From Salinarchaeum sp. Harcht-Bsk1 (GTDB lineage: Archaea; Halobacteriota; Halobacteria; Halobacteriales; Salinarchaeaceae), in contig NC_021313.1 in assembly GCF_000403645.1 (NCBI RefSeq), positions 930,001 through 994,000 on the forward strand: a DNA stretch of 64,000 nt, given 5' to 3'. The position numbers were made by a program, and so were the translations under genes. This document shows, piece after piece, positions 9,203 through 17,872 of this stretch; the first letter of the stretch is position 1; every line of letters begins with the position of its first letter. Below the pieces are notes generated by a model, which was not told the origin of the DNA, made no database searches, and saw only the letters and a program-made list of their open reading frames with translations.

Positions 9203-9805
9203 CTACGCGTCCGCAGCCGCGAGCGGCTCGAACAGCGCGAGGTCGTGGAGTCGAGCGTCGTCGGTCAGTTCGGGGTGGAACGCAGTTCCGACGATGGCGC
9301 CCTGGCGAACGGCGACGGGGCGGCCCTGAACGGTCGCGAGCACCTCGACGTCCTCGCCGACGTCGTCGATCGCCGGAGCGCGGATGAACACCGCCGGGAA
9401 CGGCTCGTCGAGGCCGGTGACGTCGATGGCGGCTTCGAAGCTGTGCTTCTGGCGGCCGAAGGCGTTGCGCTCGACGGCGACGTCGAGCAGTCCGAGTTCC
9501 TGCACCCGATCGTCCTGGGGGTCCCGCGAGCAGACGATCAGGCCCGCGCAGGTCGCAAAGATCGGTTTGTCGGCGTCCGCGTGGGCCTCGATCTCGGGGG
9601 CGATCCCCTCGCGCTGGAGGGTGCGGGAGATCGTCGTCGACTCGCCGCCGGGCATGAGGAGCACGTCGCAGTCGGGAACGACGCCGGCGTCGCGAATCTC
9701 TACGACGTCGACGTCCTGTCCGAGTCGCTCGCCAGCCTGCTCGACGGCCGCGACGTGCTCGGCGACGTCGCCCTGCACGGCGATCACGCCCGCTCGAATC
9801 GTCAT
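9203..9805 (-). CDS. pdxT: Pyridoxal 5'-phosphate synthase, glutaminase subunit
   Basis: PdxT releases ammonia from glutamine and channels it to PdxS for pyridoxal phosphate synthesis. The 200-residue length is normal. The nucleophile Cys86 lies in PIFATCAGLI and the His-Glu pair of the triad in AFHPEL (about 177-179). Other family motifs are GVIAVQGDVAEH at the N-terminus and MPGGESTTI. The partner pdxS is not in this window. The ATG at 9805 gives the canonical start. Confidence 0.94.
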   Translation of the reverse strand: MTIRAGVIAVQGDVAEHVAAVEQAGERLGQDVDVVEIRDAGVVPDCDVLLMPGGESTTISRTLQREGIAPEIEAHADADKPIFATCAGLIVCSRDPQDDRVQELGLLDVAVERNAFGRQKHSFEAAIDVTGLDEPFPAVFIRAPAIDDVGEDVEVLATVQGRPVAVRQGAIVGTAFHPELTDDARLHDLALFEPLAAADA

Positions 9806-9926
9806 TGTGCGTACGAAGGAGACGGGCGGGCAAAAGAACGACGGACGAAGCCGGGCAGGGGTGCTCCCAGACTAGCTGGTCACCAGGTGAGGCGAGAGCG
9901 GAAAATCGAGGAGACGATCGGCGCGA

Positions 9927-10091
9927 TCAGTAGACGATCGTCAGCGTCTGGACGAACGCGCCCAGGAGCACGCCGAAGGCCATGACGCTCTTGGGATCCA
10001 TGCGGATCGCGTTGTTGTCCTCGGAGTCGAAATATCGTACGAGCCCCGCGCTTGACATCAGGCCGCCGGAGTTCTGGCCACTGCCGCTCAT
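9927..10091 (-). CDS. Preprotein translocase subunit Sec61-beta (SecG)
   Basis: This 54-residue protein is the small tail-anchored subunit of the archaeal SecYEG translocon. It has the archaeal Sec61-beta pattern: polar N-terminus (GSGQNSGGLMSSAGLVRYFD), the NAIRMDPKSV linker, and one C-terminal membrane helix (MAFGVLLGAFVQTLTIVY). A longer frame upstream is not conserved, so the ATG at 10091 is used. It lies 121 bases from pdxT on the same strand, a neighbourhood I recall from other haloarchaea. Confidence 0.9.
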   Translation of the reverse strand: MSGSGQNSGGLMSSAGLVRYFDSEDNNAIRMDPKSVMAFGVLLGAFVQTLTIVY

Positions 10092-10213
10092 GGTCGAGGC
10101 TGAGTGAGGCGCAGGCATAGGTCTTGCCCTCCGGAGTCGATCGTGGCTGCCACAGGGCCGGATCTGGACCACCCGCCCCGAGCGTTATGTCGCGAGCGAA
10201 GGTACTGGCGAGC

Positions 10214-11254
10214 ATGAAGGCCGTCCAGTTCACCGGCACCGGGGGCACCGACGTGATCGAGTACGCCGAGGTCGAGCGACCCGAACCCGGGCCTGGCGAG
10301 GTCCTCGTCGACGTCAAAGCCGGCGCGCTCAACCACGTCGACGTCTGGGCTCGGCGCGGGCTCCCTGGGAACGACCTCTCCTATCCCCACACGCCGGGGT
10401 GTGACGGTGCCGGCGTCGTCGAGGCCGTGGGCGAGGCGATCGAACGGTTCGCGCCCGGCGATCGCGTCGCCGTATGGCCCGGGGTCAGCTGTGGGACGTG
10501 CGAGTTCTGCCGGCGCGGCGAGCCCTCGATGTGCGTCGAGTACGCGCTGCTCGGCGAGCACCTGCCGGGCGTCCACGCCGAGTACGCCGCCGTTCCCGAG
10601 GAGAACCTCGTGCCGGTGCCCGACGGCGTCGACTGGGCGACCGCCGGTGCCGCACCGCTCGTCTTCGGCACCGCCTGGCGCATGCTGATCGAGCGCGGGG
10701 ACGTCTCCGCCGGCGAAACGGTGCTCGTCCTCGGCGCGAGCGGCGGTGTCGGCCACGCCGCAGTGCAGATCGCCGACCACGCAGGGGCGACCGTGTTCGC
10801 GACCGGCTCGAGCGAGGCGAAGCTCGACGCCGCCCGCGACCTCGGTGCCGAGCACGCGATCGACTACGAGCGCGAGGACTTCGCCGACCGAGTGCGCGAG
10901 CTGACCGACCGCCGGGGCGTCGACGTCGTCGTCGATCACGTCGGCGCGGCGACCTGGCAGGACTCCCTTCGGTCGCTCGCGAAGGGCGGCCGGGTGCTCA
11001 CCTGCGGCGCGACCACCGGCCCGAACCCCGAGACGTCGATCGGCCGGATCTTCTGGAACCAGCTCCAGGTGATCGGCTCGACGATGGCGAGCCCCGGCGA
11101 GCTGGATCGCGCGCTGGAGCTAGTCTGGAACGGGGAGTTCGAGGTCGAGGTCCGCGAGACGCTGCCGATGAGCGAGACGGCGCGGGGCCACGAGCTACTC
11201 GAGTCACGGGAGGGGTTCGGAAAGGTGGTGCTCGTGCCCGACAGCGAACTCTGA
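10214..11254 (+). CDS. Zinc-containing alcohol dehydrogenase / quinone oxidoreductase family protein
   Basis: This 346-residue medium-chain dehydrogenase has an N-terminal GroES-like domain with NHVDVW and a structural-zinc lobe with four cysteines (CGTCEFCRRGEPSMC). The Rossmann domain follows with LGASGGVGHAAVQIA. The catalytic-zinc site is less clear, so it may be a reductase rather than an alcohol dehydrogenase. The ATG at 10214 gives MKAVQF, the classic start of the family; an upstream in-frame ATG at 10187 is possible. The substrate is unknown. Confidence 0.85.
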   Translation: MKAVQFTGTGGTDVIEYAEVERPEPGPGEVLVDVKAGALNHVDVWARRGLPGNDLSYPHTPGCDGAGVVEAVGEAIERFAPGDRVAVWPGVSCGTCEFCRRGEPSMCVEYALLGEHLPGVHAEYAAVPEENLVPVPDGVDWATAGAAPLVFGTAWRMLIERGDVSAGETVLVLGASGGVGHAAVQIADHAGATVFATGSSEAKLDAARDLGAEHAIDYEREDFADRVRELTDRRGVDVVVDHVGAATWQDSLRSLAKGGRVLTCGATTGPNPETSIGRIFWNQLQVIGSTMASPGELDRALELVWNGEFEVEVRETLPMSETARGHELLESREGFGKVVLVPDSEL

Positions 11255-11350
11255 GGGTGCCGGACGCCGGCTGCGCACTTCGATGTACTGGATGCGACGC
11301 GAACCGCAGCGGCTGACGACCTCGTAGGAGGCACTTGAACGCCTGTGGAG

Positions 11351-13036
11351 TCAGACGTACTCTCCGGAAGCGTCGGGAGCGTCGGACAGATCCGGAAGCG
11401 AGACGGTGACGACGGTGCCCCGCGGGTCGTTGTCCCCGAACTCCAGGCGCCCGCCGAGTCGCGTCACGGCCCAGTGGACCAGCCAGAGGCCGACGCCGCT
11501 GCCGTGGGCCGCGGGCGTCTCCTCGCCGCCGAGGAGAATGCGCTGCTCGTACTCGGGGATCCCGGGACCGTCGTCGCGAACCGTCAGCGTCGCGCCATCC
11601 GCAGTTCCAGTGACGGCGACGGAGACCGTGGGCGAGTCGCGGTCGCTGTGCTCGACGGCGTTCTCGACCAGCTCCGCGACGACCAGGCGGACGATCTCCG
11701 GGTCCGAGTGGACGACGGGCGCCGACTGGGAACGAGTCAGCGACACGTCGGCGTCGACCGCCTCGAGCACCGATCCCGCGATGGCTTCGAGATCGCAGTC
11801 CGCCGGATCGAGCTGCTCGGCCGTCAGGAGGCGGCCGGAGTGCTCGACCGTCTCCGCGAGGTCCACGAGATCCGTCGCCAGCCCCTCGATCCGGTCGAGC
11901 TGTTCGACCGCCACGTCTCGATCCAGTGCGCCCTCACGAACCGGCTCGGCGAACCCGCGAATCGCGTCGAGGTCGTTACGGAGCGTGTGACGAAGCACGC
12001 GGTTGAGTACCTGCAGTTGCTGCTCGCGGGTGCGCCGATCCGTCACGTCCTGGAAGAGGTAGACGGCACCCGCAGGGCGGCCCTCGTCCCCGTCGATGTC
12101 CGTTCGGCGGACCTCGAACTGGCGACGGCCCCCGGTCGTGCGGAGGGTGACGGGCGTCGCGATCGTGCGATCGGGGTCGTCGACGTCGAGGCCGGTCAGC
12201 TCGGAGAGCGTCCCTCGGCGGAGGTTCGATCGCGGGAGATCGAACGTTCGGGTCGCGGAACGGTTGGCGTCGAGCACGCGCTGGCGGTGGTCGGTGACGA
12301 CGACCGGGTGGTCGAGAGCAGCCAGCACGGTCTCCCGCGCGAGGTGACCGGCCGCCGGTGCCGGTGCGAGCAGCTCCCCTCGCAGCTCGCCGAGGCCCAG
12401 AACGCCCACGGTGACGCCGACCTGTCCGAGCCCGATCGCCAGCGTGGCCGTCGTCGACAGCTGCTGGCCGAGCGGGATCGTGAACGGCAACAGCGCGACG
12501 CCGAGCCCGCCGAGGCTCAGTGTGGCGCCACGCCAGGCCGGCAGATCGTCGTAGCGGAGGGTCGATCGGGCCAGGAGCACCACGCCGAGTAGGCCCAGGG
12601 CGAACACGGCGATCTGGAGGACGGACGAGCTGAGGTACGACACCGTCCCGAGCACGCCGAAGTCCCGTCGACCTGCGTCGTGGAGCCACGTGATCGCGGA
12701 GCTGCCGACCGCCAGCACGCCGAGCAGCGCGAGCGCGCCGACCCAGCGCCGCGTCGTCGTCGGCGCGGTGCCCGTGTACTCCGTCGCGAAGGCGATCCAG
12801 CACAACGAGGCGAACGCGTAGCCACCGAGCAGGGCGAGCTGGACGGTCGGGTCGGCCCTGATTCCGCCGACGTTGGCAGCGAGGAGGGCGAGAACGCCAG
12901 CGATCGCGCCGAGGAGGACGACGAGTACCGACAGCGCGACCGTCGCCGGCCGTGACCGCGTGGGGTCCAGGGCAACGGAGAGCGTCAGCGAGCCGCCGAG
13001 AATCGCGACCCCTGCGAGCAGCCACGCCATCGTCAC
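11351..13036 (-). CDS. Membrane sensor histidine kinase (7TM - PAS - HisKA - HATPase)
   Basis: This 561-residue kinase starts with about seven hydrophobic segments (residues 1-220), the N-terminal 7TM sensor unit common in haloarchaea. A PAS domain follows (about 225-335). The phospho-acceptor is His350 in LRHTLRND. The ATPase has the N-box ENAVEH (about 458-463), G1 DDGPGI (488-493) and G2 GSGVGL (512-517), so it looks fully competent. The GTG start at 13036 overlaps the stop of the upstream kinase-like gene by four bases (GTGA), implying translational coupling; an ATG two codons later is an alternative. Confidence 0.85.
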   Translation of the reverse strand: MTMAWLLAGVAILGGSLTLSVALDPTRSRPATVALSVLVVLLGAIAGVLALLAANVGGIRADPTVQLALLGGYAFASLCWIAFATEYTGTAPTTTRRWVGALALLGVLAVGSSAITWLHDAGRRDFGVLGTVSYLSSSVLQIAVFALGLLGVVLLARSTLRYDDLPAWRGATLSLGGLGVALLPFTIPLGQQLSTTATLAIGLGQVGVTVGVLGLGELRGELLAPAPAAGHLARETVLAALDHPVVVTDHRQRVLDANRSATRTFDLPRSNLRRGTLSELTGLDVDDPDRTIATPVTLRTTGGRRQFEVRRTDIDGDEGRPAGAVYLFQDVTDRRTREQQLQVLNRVLRHTLRNDLDAIRGFAEPVREGALDRDVAVEQLDRIEGLATDLVDLAETVEHSGRLLTAEQLDPADCDLEAIAGSVLEAVDADVSLTRSQSAPVVHSDPEIVRLVVAELVENAVEHSDRDSPTVSVAVTGTADGATLTVRDDGPGIPEYEQRILLGGEETPAAHGSGVGLWLVHWAVTRLGGRLEFGDNDPRGTVVTVSLPDLSDAPDASGEYV

Positions 13037-14793
13037 GGTCGATCACCGTCCGGGTCGTCGTCCGGTGCCGCCGACCGTCCACGGGACCGTGTCACGCTCG
13101 GCGTCGACCGGGTCGCGGTAGCTGCAGGCGGGCGTGACTCGGCAGCACCGGTCCCCGGGAGCTCCATCGAGAGGCGCAGGCTCGCGGCTCCGGGCGTCGA
13201 CGTCGACACTCGGCCCCCGGCGCGTTCGATTGCGAGGCGCGCGATCGGGATGGACGGCAGGTCCGTCTCTGGGGCCGTCTCGAACGTCGCGAGCACCTCG
13301 ATGCTCGGCCGCTCGCTTGCCGCGACCCGGAGGTCGACCCCCGACGGGTCACGTCGAGCGACGTCGTCGAGGACCGTCTCGAGAATCGTCCGGACGAGTG
13401 GGGTCGGTAGCGTCGTCCGGAGCGGCCCGTCGGCGGGGTCGATCGACGGGGGAGGCGATACGTCCATCTCGGCGGAGGCCGCCGCGTGTCGGACCGTAGC
13501 ACGGAGGTCCCGGGCTGGAATGGCCTCGCCGTTCGACGTCGTTGTCGAGGTCGGGCCGTCCGAGGCCCTGCCATCGCCGGTATCGATCCCGCGTTCGACC
13601 GCCCGTGCACTCGCGACGAGTCGCGTCACGGCCGTCGCATTCTCCCAGATCCGGTCGGCGGCCGCCGTCGGCGACGTCCCAGCGTCGCACTGGTCGGCAG
13701 CCGCCGTAGCGGTGGTCGCCGCCGTCTCCATCCGGGTGCCGACGACGTCGACGACGAACCGGCGGAGCAACGCCAGTTGCTCCTCGCGGACGCGCCGGTC
13801 GGTGACGTCCGAGCAGACCAGGACGTGGCCGTACTGCCGGGCGCCGCTCCCGCGGATCGGCGTCGTCGTCAGTGCGAGCGTCCGGTGGTCCGCCGTCGTC
13901 GTCCGGACGCCCTCGCGAGCAGTCGCGAGCGTCTCCAGGTCCAGGTCGAAACCGAGCACCTCGTCGAGAGCCGCTCCCTGCACGGCGTCCGGTTCCAGGT
14001 CGAACAGCGACGCGGCGCGATCGTTCAGGTCGCGAACGCGGTCCGCCTCGTCGACGACGATGACGCCCGCTGAGAGCGCGTCGAACACCCGATCCCGACC
14101 GGCGACGCGGGCGGCTGGCAGCGTGTCGAACAGTGGATAACGCACGACTGGCACGAGCAGGGCAGCGCTCGCCACGGCGAGCGAGCCGGGGAACAGCCAG
14201 CGGTGGCCGATCACCTGCGCCAGCTGCACCCCCGAAAGCAGCGCCACCGCTCCGGCCGACAGGAGCAGCGGTTCGGCGACGGGGAACGCGTTCTGCCGAA
14301 CCGAGGCGAGCATCAGGAGCCCGATACCGACAGCGGCCAGGATCGCCGTCGCGAGATAGCAGAGTGCGAGTGCATCGACGTGTGCTGCGGTTCGCCCGCG
14401 GCTAGCGGCGAGGAACGTGACCGTGATCGCGGCCGTCGAGAGGACCGCCACGGCGCCCGCAACCGCTACGAACAGTCGGCGGCCGCGTCCGACGTAGGCG
14501 AGCGCAAACAGTGCCCAGAGGCCGCCGGCGACGGTCCCGACGGTCGCCCCCTGGATTACCCACCAGCCATCGACGCGAACTCCGATCGGCAGGACTCGGG
14601 AGAGCGCGTCCGCGACCGGAGCGGTGGTCGCGAGGTGGAGCGCGCTCGCGGCCGTGAGCGCGAGCGCCACGCCGAGCAGCGGGCCCGCCGCGGGCCTCGA
14701 GCGGCGGTGGAGGAGGTGCAGGGTGAGCCCGACCGAGAGCAGGACCGCGACGGCAGCGGCGACGGCGTCGAGTGGGATGGCAGAGGCGATCAT
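13033..14793 (-). CDS. Degenerate 7TM-PAS histidine-kinase-like protein
   Basis: This 586-residue protein has the same plan as its downstream neighbour: seven hydrophobic segments (1-225), then a PAS domain (about 230-335, FDALSAGVIVVDEADRVRDL). After the PAS, VREEQLALLRRFVVDVVGTR stands where the histidine motif should be, but there is no histidine. The ATPase region has LETVLDDVARRD in place of the N-box and no recognisable DDGPGI or GTGLGL. It therefore probably does not phosphorylate. It overlaps the intact kinase by four bases, so it may act as its partner or sensor. The C-terminus is low-complexity and basic-acidic. Confidence 0.75.
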   Translation of the reverse strand: MIASAIPLDAVAAAVAVLLSVGLTLHLLHRRSRPAAGPLLGVALALTAASALHLATTAPVADALSRVLPIGVRVDGWWVIQGATVGTVAGGLWALFALAYVGRGRRLFVAVAGAVAVLSTAAITVTFLAASRGRTAAHVDALALCYLATAILAAVGIGLLMLASVRQNAFPVAEPLLLSAGAVALLSGVQLAQVIGHRWLFPGSLAVASAALLVPVVRYPLFDTLPAARVAGRDRVFDALSAGVIVVDEADRVRDLNDRAASLFDLEPDAVQGAALDEVLGFDLDLETLATAREGVRTTTADHRTLALTTTPIRGSGARQYGHVLVCSDVTDRRVREEQLALLRRFVVDVVGTRMETAATTATAAADQCDAGTSPTAAADRIWENATAVTRLVASARAVERGIDTGDGRASDGPTSTTTSNGEAIPARDLRATVRHAAASAEMDVSPPPSIDPADGPLRTTLPTPLVRTILETVLDDVARRDPSGVDLRVAASERPSIEVLATFETAPETDLPSIPIARLAIERAGGRVSTSTPGAASLRLSMELPGTGAAESRPPAATATRSTPSVTRSRGRSAAPDDDPDGDRP

Positions 14794-14936
14794 CTGAAGC
14801 GGACGTGCGGTCGTGCGGTGCGGCGTCGTGGCGCGTGACGGTGGCCCAGCTACCGGAGCGACGGCTGACGATCGATGCTCAACCCCGGCTCCCCGTTAAC
14901 TCTGTTCCACGGGCCCGCTGCAGTCGACCGCCACAG

Positions 14937-15353
14937 CTAGTCCGCTGCGGAGCGGGCCCGGACGCCAGCGTCGGGCGAGTCCGCCCGCTCGACGGTGACG
15001 CGGGTCGCGTCGTCGAACTCGACGGAGAGCGAGTCGGCGACGAAGTAGTACACCTTGCTGTGATGGCCGCCGTCGGGGTCGATGCGCCGGCGGACCGACG
15101 CGAACCCGACCTCGACGAGCGCGTTGAGCCTGCGGAACGCGGTCGGCTTCGACATCCCGGTCGCCGCAGCGACCTCGGCGCCGCTGCGAGGCTCGGTTCG
15201 AATCGCCTCGATCGCTTCGCGTGCGTAGTCGTCGCCCAGAAGATCGAGGACGGCCTCGGTCGACGGCGCAGGCGGTTCGTCGTCGCGCTGACCGCGTGGT
15301 GCTCCAGTCTCGATTCCGCCGGGATCGTCGATCGAGCGATATGCGTCCGACAT
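14937..15353 (-). CDS. Winged-helix transcriptional regulator (ArsR/TrmB-like)
   Basis: This 138-residue protein has a helix-turn-helix in the middle: EVAAATGMSKPTAFRRLNALVEVG, followed by a wing (ASVRRRIDPDGGHHSKVYYF). The N-terminal 30 residues are polar and probably disordered. The C-terminal part (SLSVEFDDATRVTVER) is short. It resembles haloarchaeal HTH proteins annotated as ArsR- or MarR-like. It lies 143 bases upstream of the degenerate kinase on the same strand and diverges from the HalX regulator, so it may control either. No ligand site is visible. Confidence 0.75.
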   Translation of the reverse strand: MSDAYRSIDDPGGIETGAPRGQRDDEPPAPSTEAVLDLLGDDYAREAIEAIRTEPRSGAEVAAATGMSKPTAFRRLNALVEVGFASVRRRIDPDGGHHSKVYYFVADSLSVEFDDATRVTVERADSPDAGVRARSAAD

Positions 15354-15587
15354 CGTACCTGGATCGAACGGTCCCGGCTCCCTGGCGACTCGTGCTAACT
15401 ATCTGGATCGCCGGGTCGAGTGGCGTCTAGTAGTCTAGATCGGGAGCATCGAGCACGGCCCCGCAACCATCGGCTGCTAGCACGGGGACCGCCAGTTCGG
15501 ACGGCTACAGGTGTCGGAGGCCACCGACGGCGACGGAGCCGAACGGGGGCAGTTTATCACGATTCGGCGAAAACGACCGGTCGAACG

Positions 15588-16184
15588 ATGGACGATCAGC
15601 AGGACGCAGACACCGGGGCGGCCGATCGCCCACGCGTGCTGATCGTCGACGACGAACGCGAGGTCGCAGACGCCTACGCGCTTCGGCTGCGCGACGTCGC
15701 CGACGTCGAGACGGCGTACGGCGGGCAGGCTGCCCTGGACACCGTCGCGGACGGCACCTTCGACGTCGTCCTCCTCGATCGGCACATGCCCGGAACCTCC
15801 GGCGACGAGGTACTCGACGAACTCCAGGACGCGGCGTTCCGCGGCCGAGTGGTGATGGTCACGGCGATCGATCCAGGGTTCGACGTCCTCGACATGCCCT
15901 TCGACGACTACCTCTGCAAACCGGTCGATCGCGAGGATCTCGTGGCCGCGGTCGATCAGCAGTGTAGTATCCTCGGTCACGAACTGCTCGGCGACTACTT
16001 CGGCACCGAGGCCAAGCGACGCGTCATCGCGGCGGAGTTTCCAGAGGAAGAGCGGCGCTCCCACGAGCGATACGGCGAGCTAGAGACGCGCGTCGAGGCG
16101 CTCCGGCGCCGCGTCGGCCGGCTCCTCGACGATCCGAGCGACCTCCTCTCCTCGTTCGACGACGTCGGTCGAACCGACGAGTGA
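15588..16184 (+). CDS. HalX-domain response regulator
   Basis: This 198-residue protein has an N-terminal receiver domain with acidic pocket Asp21-Asp22, phospho-acceptor Asp64 (VVLLDRHMPG) and the conserved lysine in YLCKPVDRED. A C-terminal HalX domain follows (about 130-185: helical, LGDYFGTEAKRR, then a coiled-coil-like RYGELETRVEALRRRVGRL). There is no DNA-binding domain, so output is probably by protein contact. Neighbouring kinases at 11.3-17.8 kb are candidate partners. A TATA-like stretch (agtttatcac, 15551-15560) lies about 30 bases upstream of the ATG. Confidence 0.88.
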   Translation: MDDQQDADTGAADRPRVLIVDDEREVADAYALRLRDVADVETAYGGQAALDTVADGTFDVVLLDRHMPGTSGDEVLDELQDAAFRGRVVMVTAIDPGFDVLDMPFDDYLCKPVDREDLVAAVDQQCSILGHELLGDYFGTEAKRRVIAAEFPEEERRSHERYGELETRVEALRRRVGRLLDDPSDLLSSFDDVGRTDE

Positions 16185-16197
16185 CCGACCGGGACCG

Positions 16198-16323
16198 TCA
16201 GGACCAGTTCTCGTCGTCGGGCAGCTCCGGTGCAGGACGGTCTTCGTCGACCCAGACGGCGAGCGCTGCGGGGACCGCGATTGCGAGCAGTACGAGCGTG
16301 CCGATCTTCGTTCGAGCGCGCAT
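16198..16323 (-). CDS. Small single-span membrane protein, unknown function
   Basis: This predicted 41-residue protein has a basic N-terminus (MRARTKIG), one hydrophobic segment (TLVLLAIAVPAALAVWV) and an acidic tail (DEDRPAPELPDDENWS). The charge pattern, with an acidic C-terminal tail, fits haloarchaeal usage and argues for a real gene. It is convergent with the HalX gene, 13 bases apart. A longer frame upstream has atypical arginine-rich composition and is not supported. I do not recognise a family. Confidence 0.45.
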   Translation of the reverse strand: MRARTKIGTLVLLAIAVPAALAVWVDEDRPAPELPDDENWS

Positions 16324-16532
16324 GTGTTCCACCGGTTGACCGCCAGGAACGGAAACCCCGAGGCAGCGATTCAGCCCCAGCAACGCTGCGAAAGGGAGTA
16401 CACGCCGAGCGTCGTCTGTGTAGCTAGACCGCAGGCCTTTGTGGGCCCGACTGGAATCGAACATCGACGCGAACGCATCGACAATGGCCCGACCACACCC
16501 CCGCCATCTGCAATACCACGACGAGAGCCTCG

Positions 16533-17801
16533 ATGACGGGTGAGGCGCCAACCGGCGGCACCGTCGCCCTCGAGGACGCTCCCTTGCCGACGATCGCCGT
16601 GGACATCGTCGACGGCACGCCACGGATCGCGGGCGTGAACGAACCGTTCCGCTCGCGATTCGGCGACGTGACCGTGGACAGCCGGCTCCACGACGCGCTC
16701 ACAGCTGCGGGCTTCGACGTCGACGACGGTGCGCTGACGCCCGCACGACTCGAGTCCGGGCTACGGCAGTCGATTCGGCGGACGAACGAGGACGAGAGCT
16801 CATCGGGCGCTGGCGATTCGCACGTGCTCCTCTCGATCCCGGTCAGCGAGGGTGGTGCGCTGGTCGTGCTGCTCGCCGATGTCTGGGCAGGCCCGGGCCC
16901 AGGGCCGGGACGGGGCGAGTCGGATGCGAGGACCGATGCAACGGCTGTGGCGAACGGCGAGGACCGCGGGAAAGCCGACCCGACCACCGAGCAGTCGTTG
17001 GCCGCGTTCGCGAGCGCGATCGGCCACGACCTCCGGAACCCACTCGACGTCGCGAAGGCCCGCCTGCGAGCAGGACGCGAGCGGGCCGACGACGAACACT
17101 TCGAGCACGTCGAGCGTGCCCTCGACCGGCTGGACCGACGCATCGACGACGTGGTCGCCCTGGCAGACACCGGCGCGGCCGACCGCACCGAGTCGATCGA
17201 CGTCGGCGCCGTGGCGGAGCGGGCCTGGGCGGACTGCCGGACTGGGCGGGCTAGGCTGGCCGTTCGGGGGCCGTTCCCCGCGGTCGAGGCAGACGAGAGC
17301 GGCGTCCGCCGCATCTTCGAGAACCTGTTCCGTAACGCCGTCGAGCACGGCTCGACGAGCCTTCACTCGGCACACCCTCGTGAAGACGCCGTCGAGCACG
17401 GCTCGACGAGCCCTCGATCGAAGTCGTCTCGCGAGGACGCCGCCGACCACGGGCTGCCTCCCGAAGCGGGTGGAGAGAAACACCCGGGAGCCAGGGTCGC
17501 CGACGATGGATCGCCGGCGGAACTGACTGTGACCGTCGACCGGCTCACGGATCCCGACGGGTTCTCCGTCGAAGACGACGGTTCTGGGATCCCCGAGGAT
17601 ATTCGAGACCGGCTCTTCGACCCCGGCGTCAGCGGCGAGGAGCACGGGACGGGGCTCGGCCTGGCGATCGTCGATCGGATCGCCGATCGACACGGCTGGA
17701 CGGTCGCGGCGACGACCGGGGACGACGGGGGCGCGCGCTTCGAGATCGTTGGCGTGGACTTCGACGCCGACGACACCCTGTCCGAGAGCGACGCCCGATG
17801 A
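16533..17801 (+). CDS. Soluble sensor histidine kinase with internal 17-residue repeat
   Basis: This 422-residue kinase has no membrane segment. An N-terminal PAS-like region (about 15-115) is followed by a Gly-Pro linker (GPGPGPG), then HisKA with His165 in GHDLRNPLD. The ATPase has the N-box FENLFRNAVEHG (262-273), G1 EDDGSGIP (347-354) and G2 GTGLGL (372-377). Between N-box and G1 the segment NAVEHG/DAVEHG/DAADHG recurs at exactly 17-residue spacing (residues 268, 285, 302), lengthening the ATP-lid region. The next gene overlaps or follows within 75 bases, so they may be co-expressed. Confidence 0.88.
   Translation: MTGEAPTGGTVALEDAPLPTIAVDIVDGTPRIAGVNEPFRSRFGDVTVDSRLHDALTAAGFDVDDGALTPARLESGLRQSIRRTNEDESSSGAGDSHVLLSIPVSEGGALVVLLADVWAGPGPGPGRGESDARTDATAVANGEDRGKADPTTEQSLAAFASAIGHDLRNPLDVAKARLRAGRERADDEHFEHVERALDRLDRRIDDVVALADTGAADRTESIDVGAVAERAWADCRTGRARLAVRGPFPAVEADESGVRRIFENLFRNAVEHGSTSLHSAHPREDAVEHGSTSPRSKSSREDAADHGLPPEAGGEKHPGARVADDGSPAELTVTVDRLTDPDGFSVEDDGSGIPEDIRDRLFDPGVSGEEHGTGLGLAIVDRIADRHGWTVAATTGDDGGARFEIVGVDFDADDTLSESDAR
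17337..17412 (+). repeat. 51-bp in-frame duplication inside a histidine kinase gene
   Basis: A 25-base stretch at 17337-17361 is repeated exactly at 17388-17412, giving a unit of 51 bases or 17 codons. A third, diverged protein-level copy follows at the next 17-codon interval (DAADHG). The unit begins at the N-box of the kinase and encodes VEHGSTS. Exact identity over 25 bases suggests recent slippage or recombination. Confidence 0.85.
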
Positions 17802-17840
17802 CGCGCCACGAACGACCGCCGGGCGCGCCCGGACGAGAGC

Positions 17841-17846
17841 GTTTAA
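17841..17846 (+). promoter_or_regulatory. Putative TATA box (TTTAAG) of the Bat-like gene
   Basis: The AT-rich hexamer sits 32 bases before the ATG at 17873, the spacing expected for a leaderless haloarchaeal transcript. It supports 17873 over an earlier in-frame ATG at 17798 as the start. Confidence 0.5.
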
Positions 17847-17872
17847 GCGGATCACGGAGCCACCTACGTGCG

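Noticed and set aside
16442-16515. A full tRNA gene
   Set aside because: Only the 3' end is tRNA-like; no D arm, anticodon arm or 5' acceptor strand can be paired.
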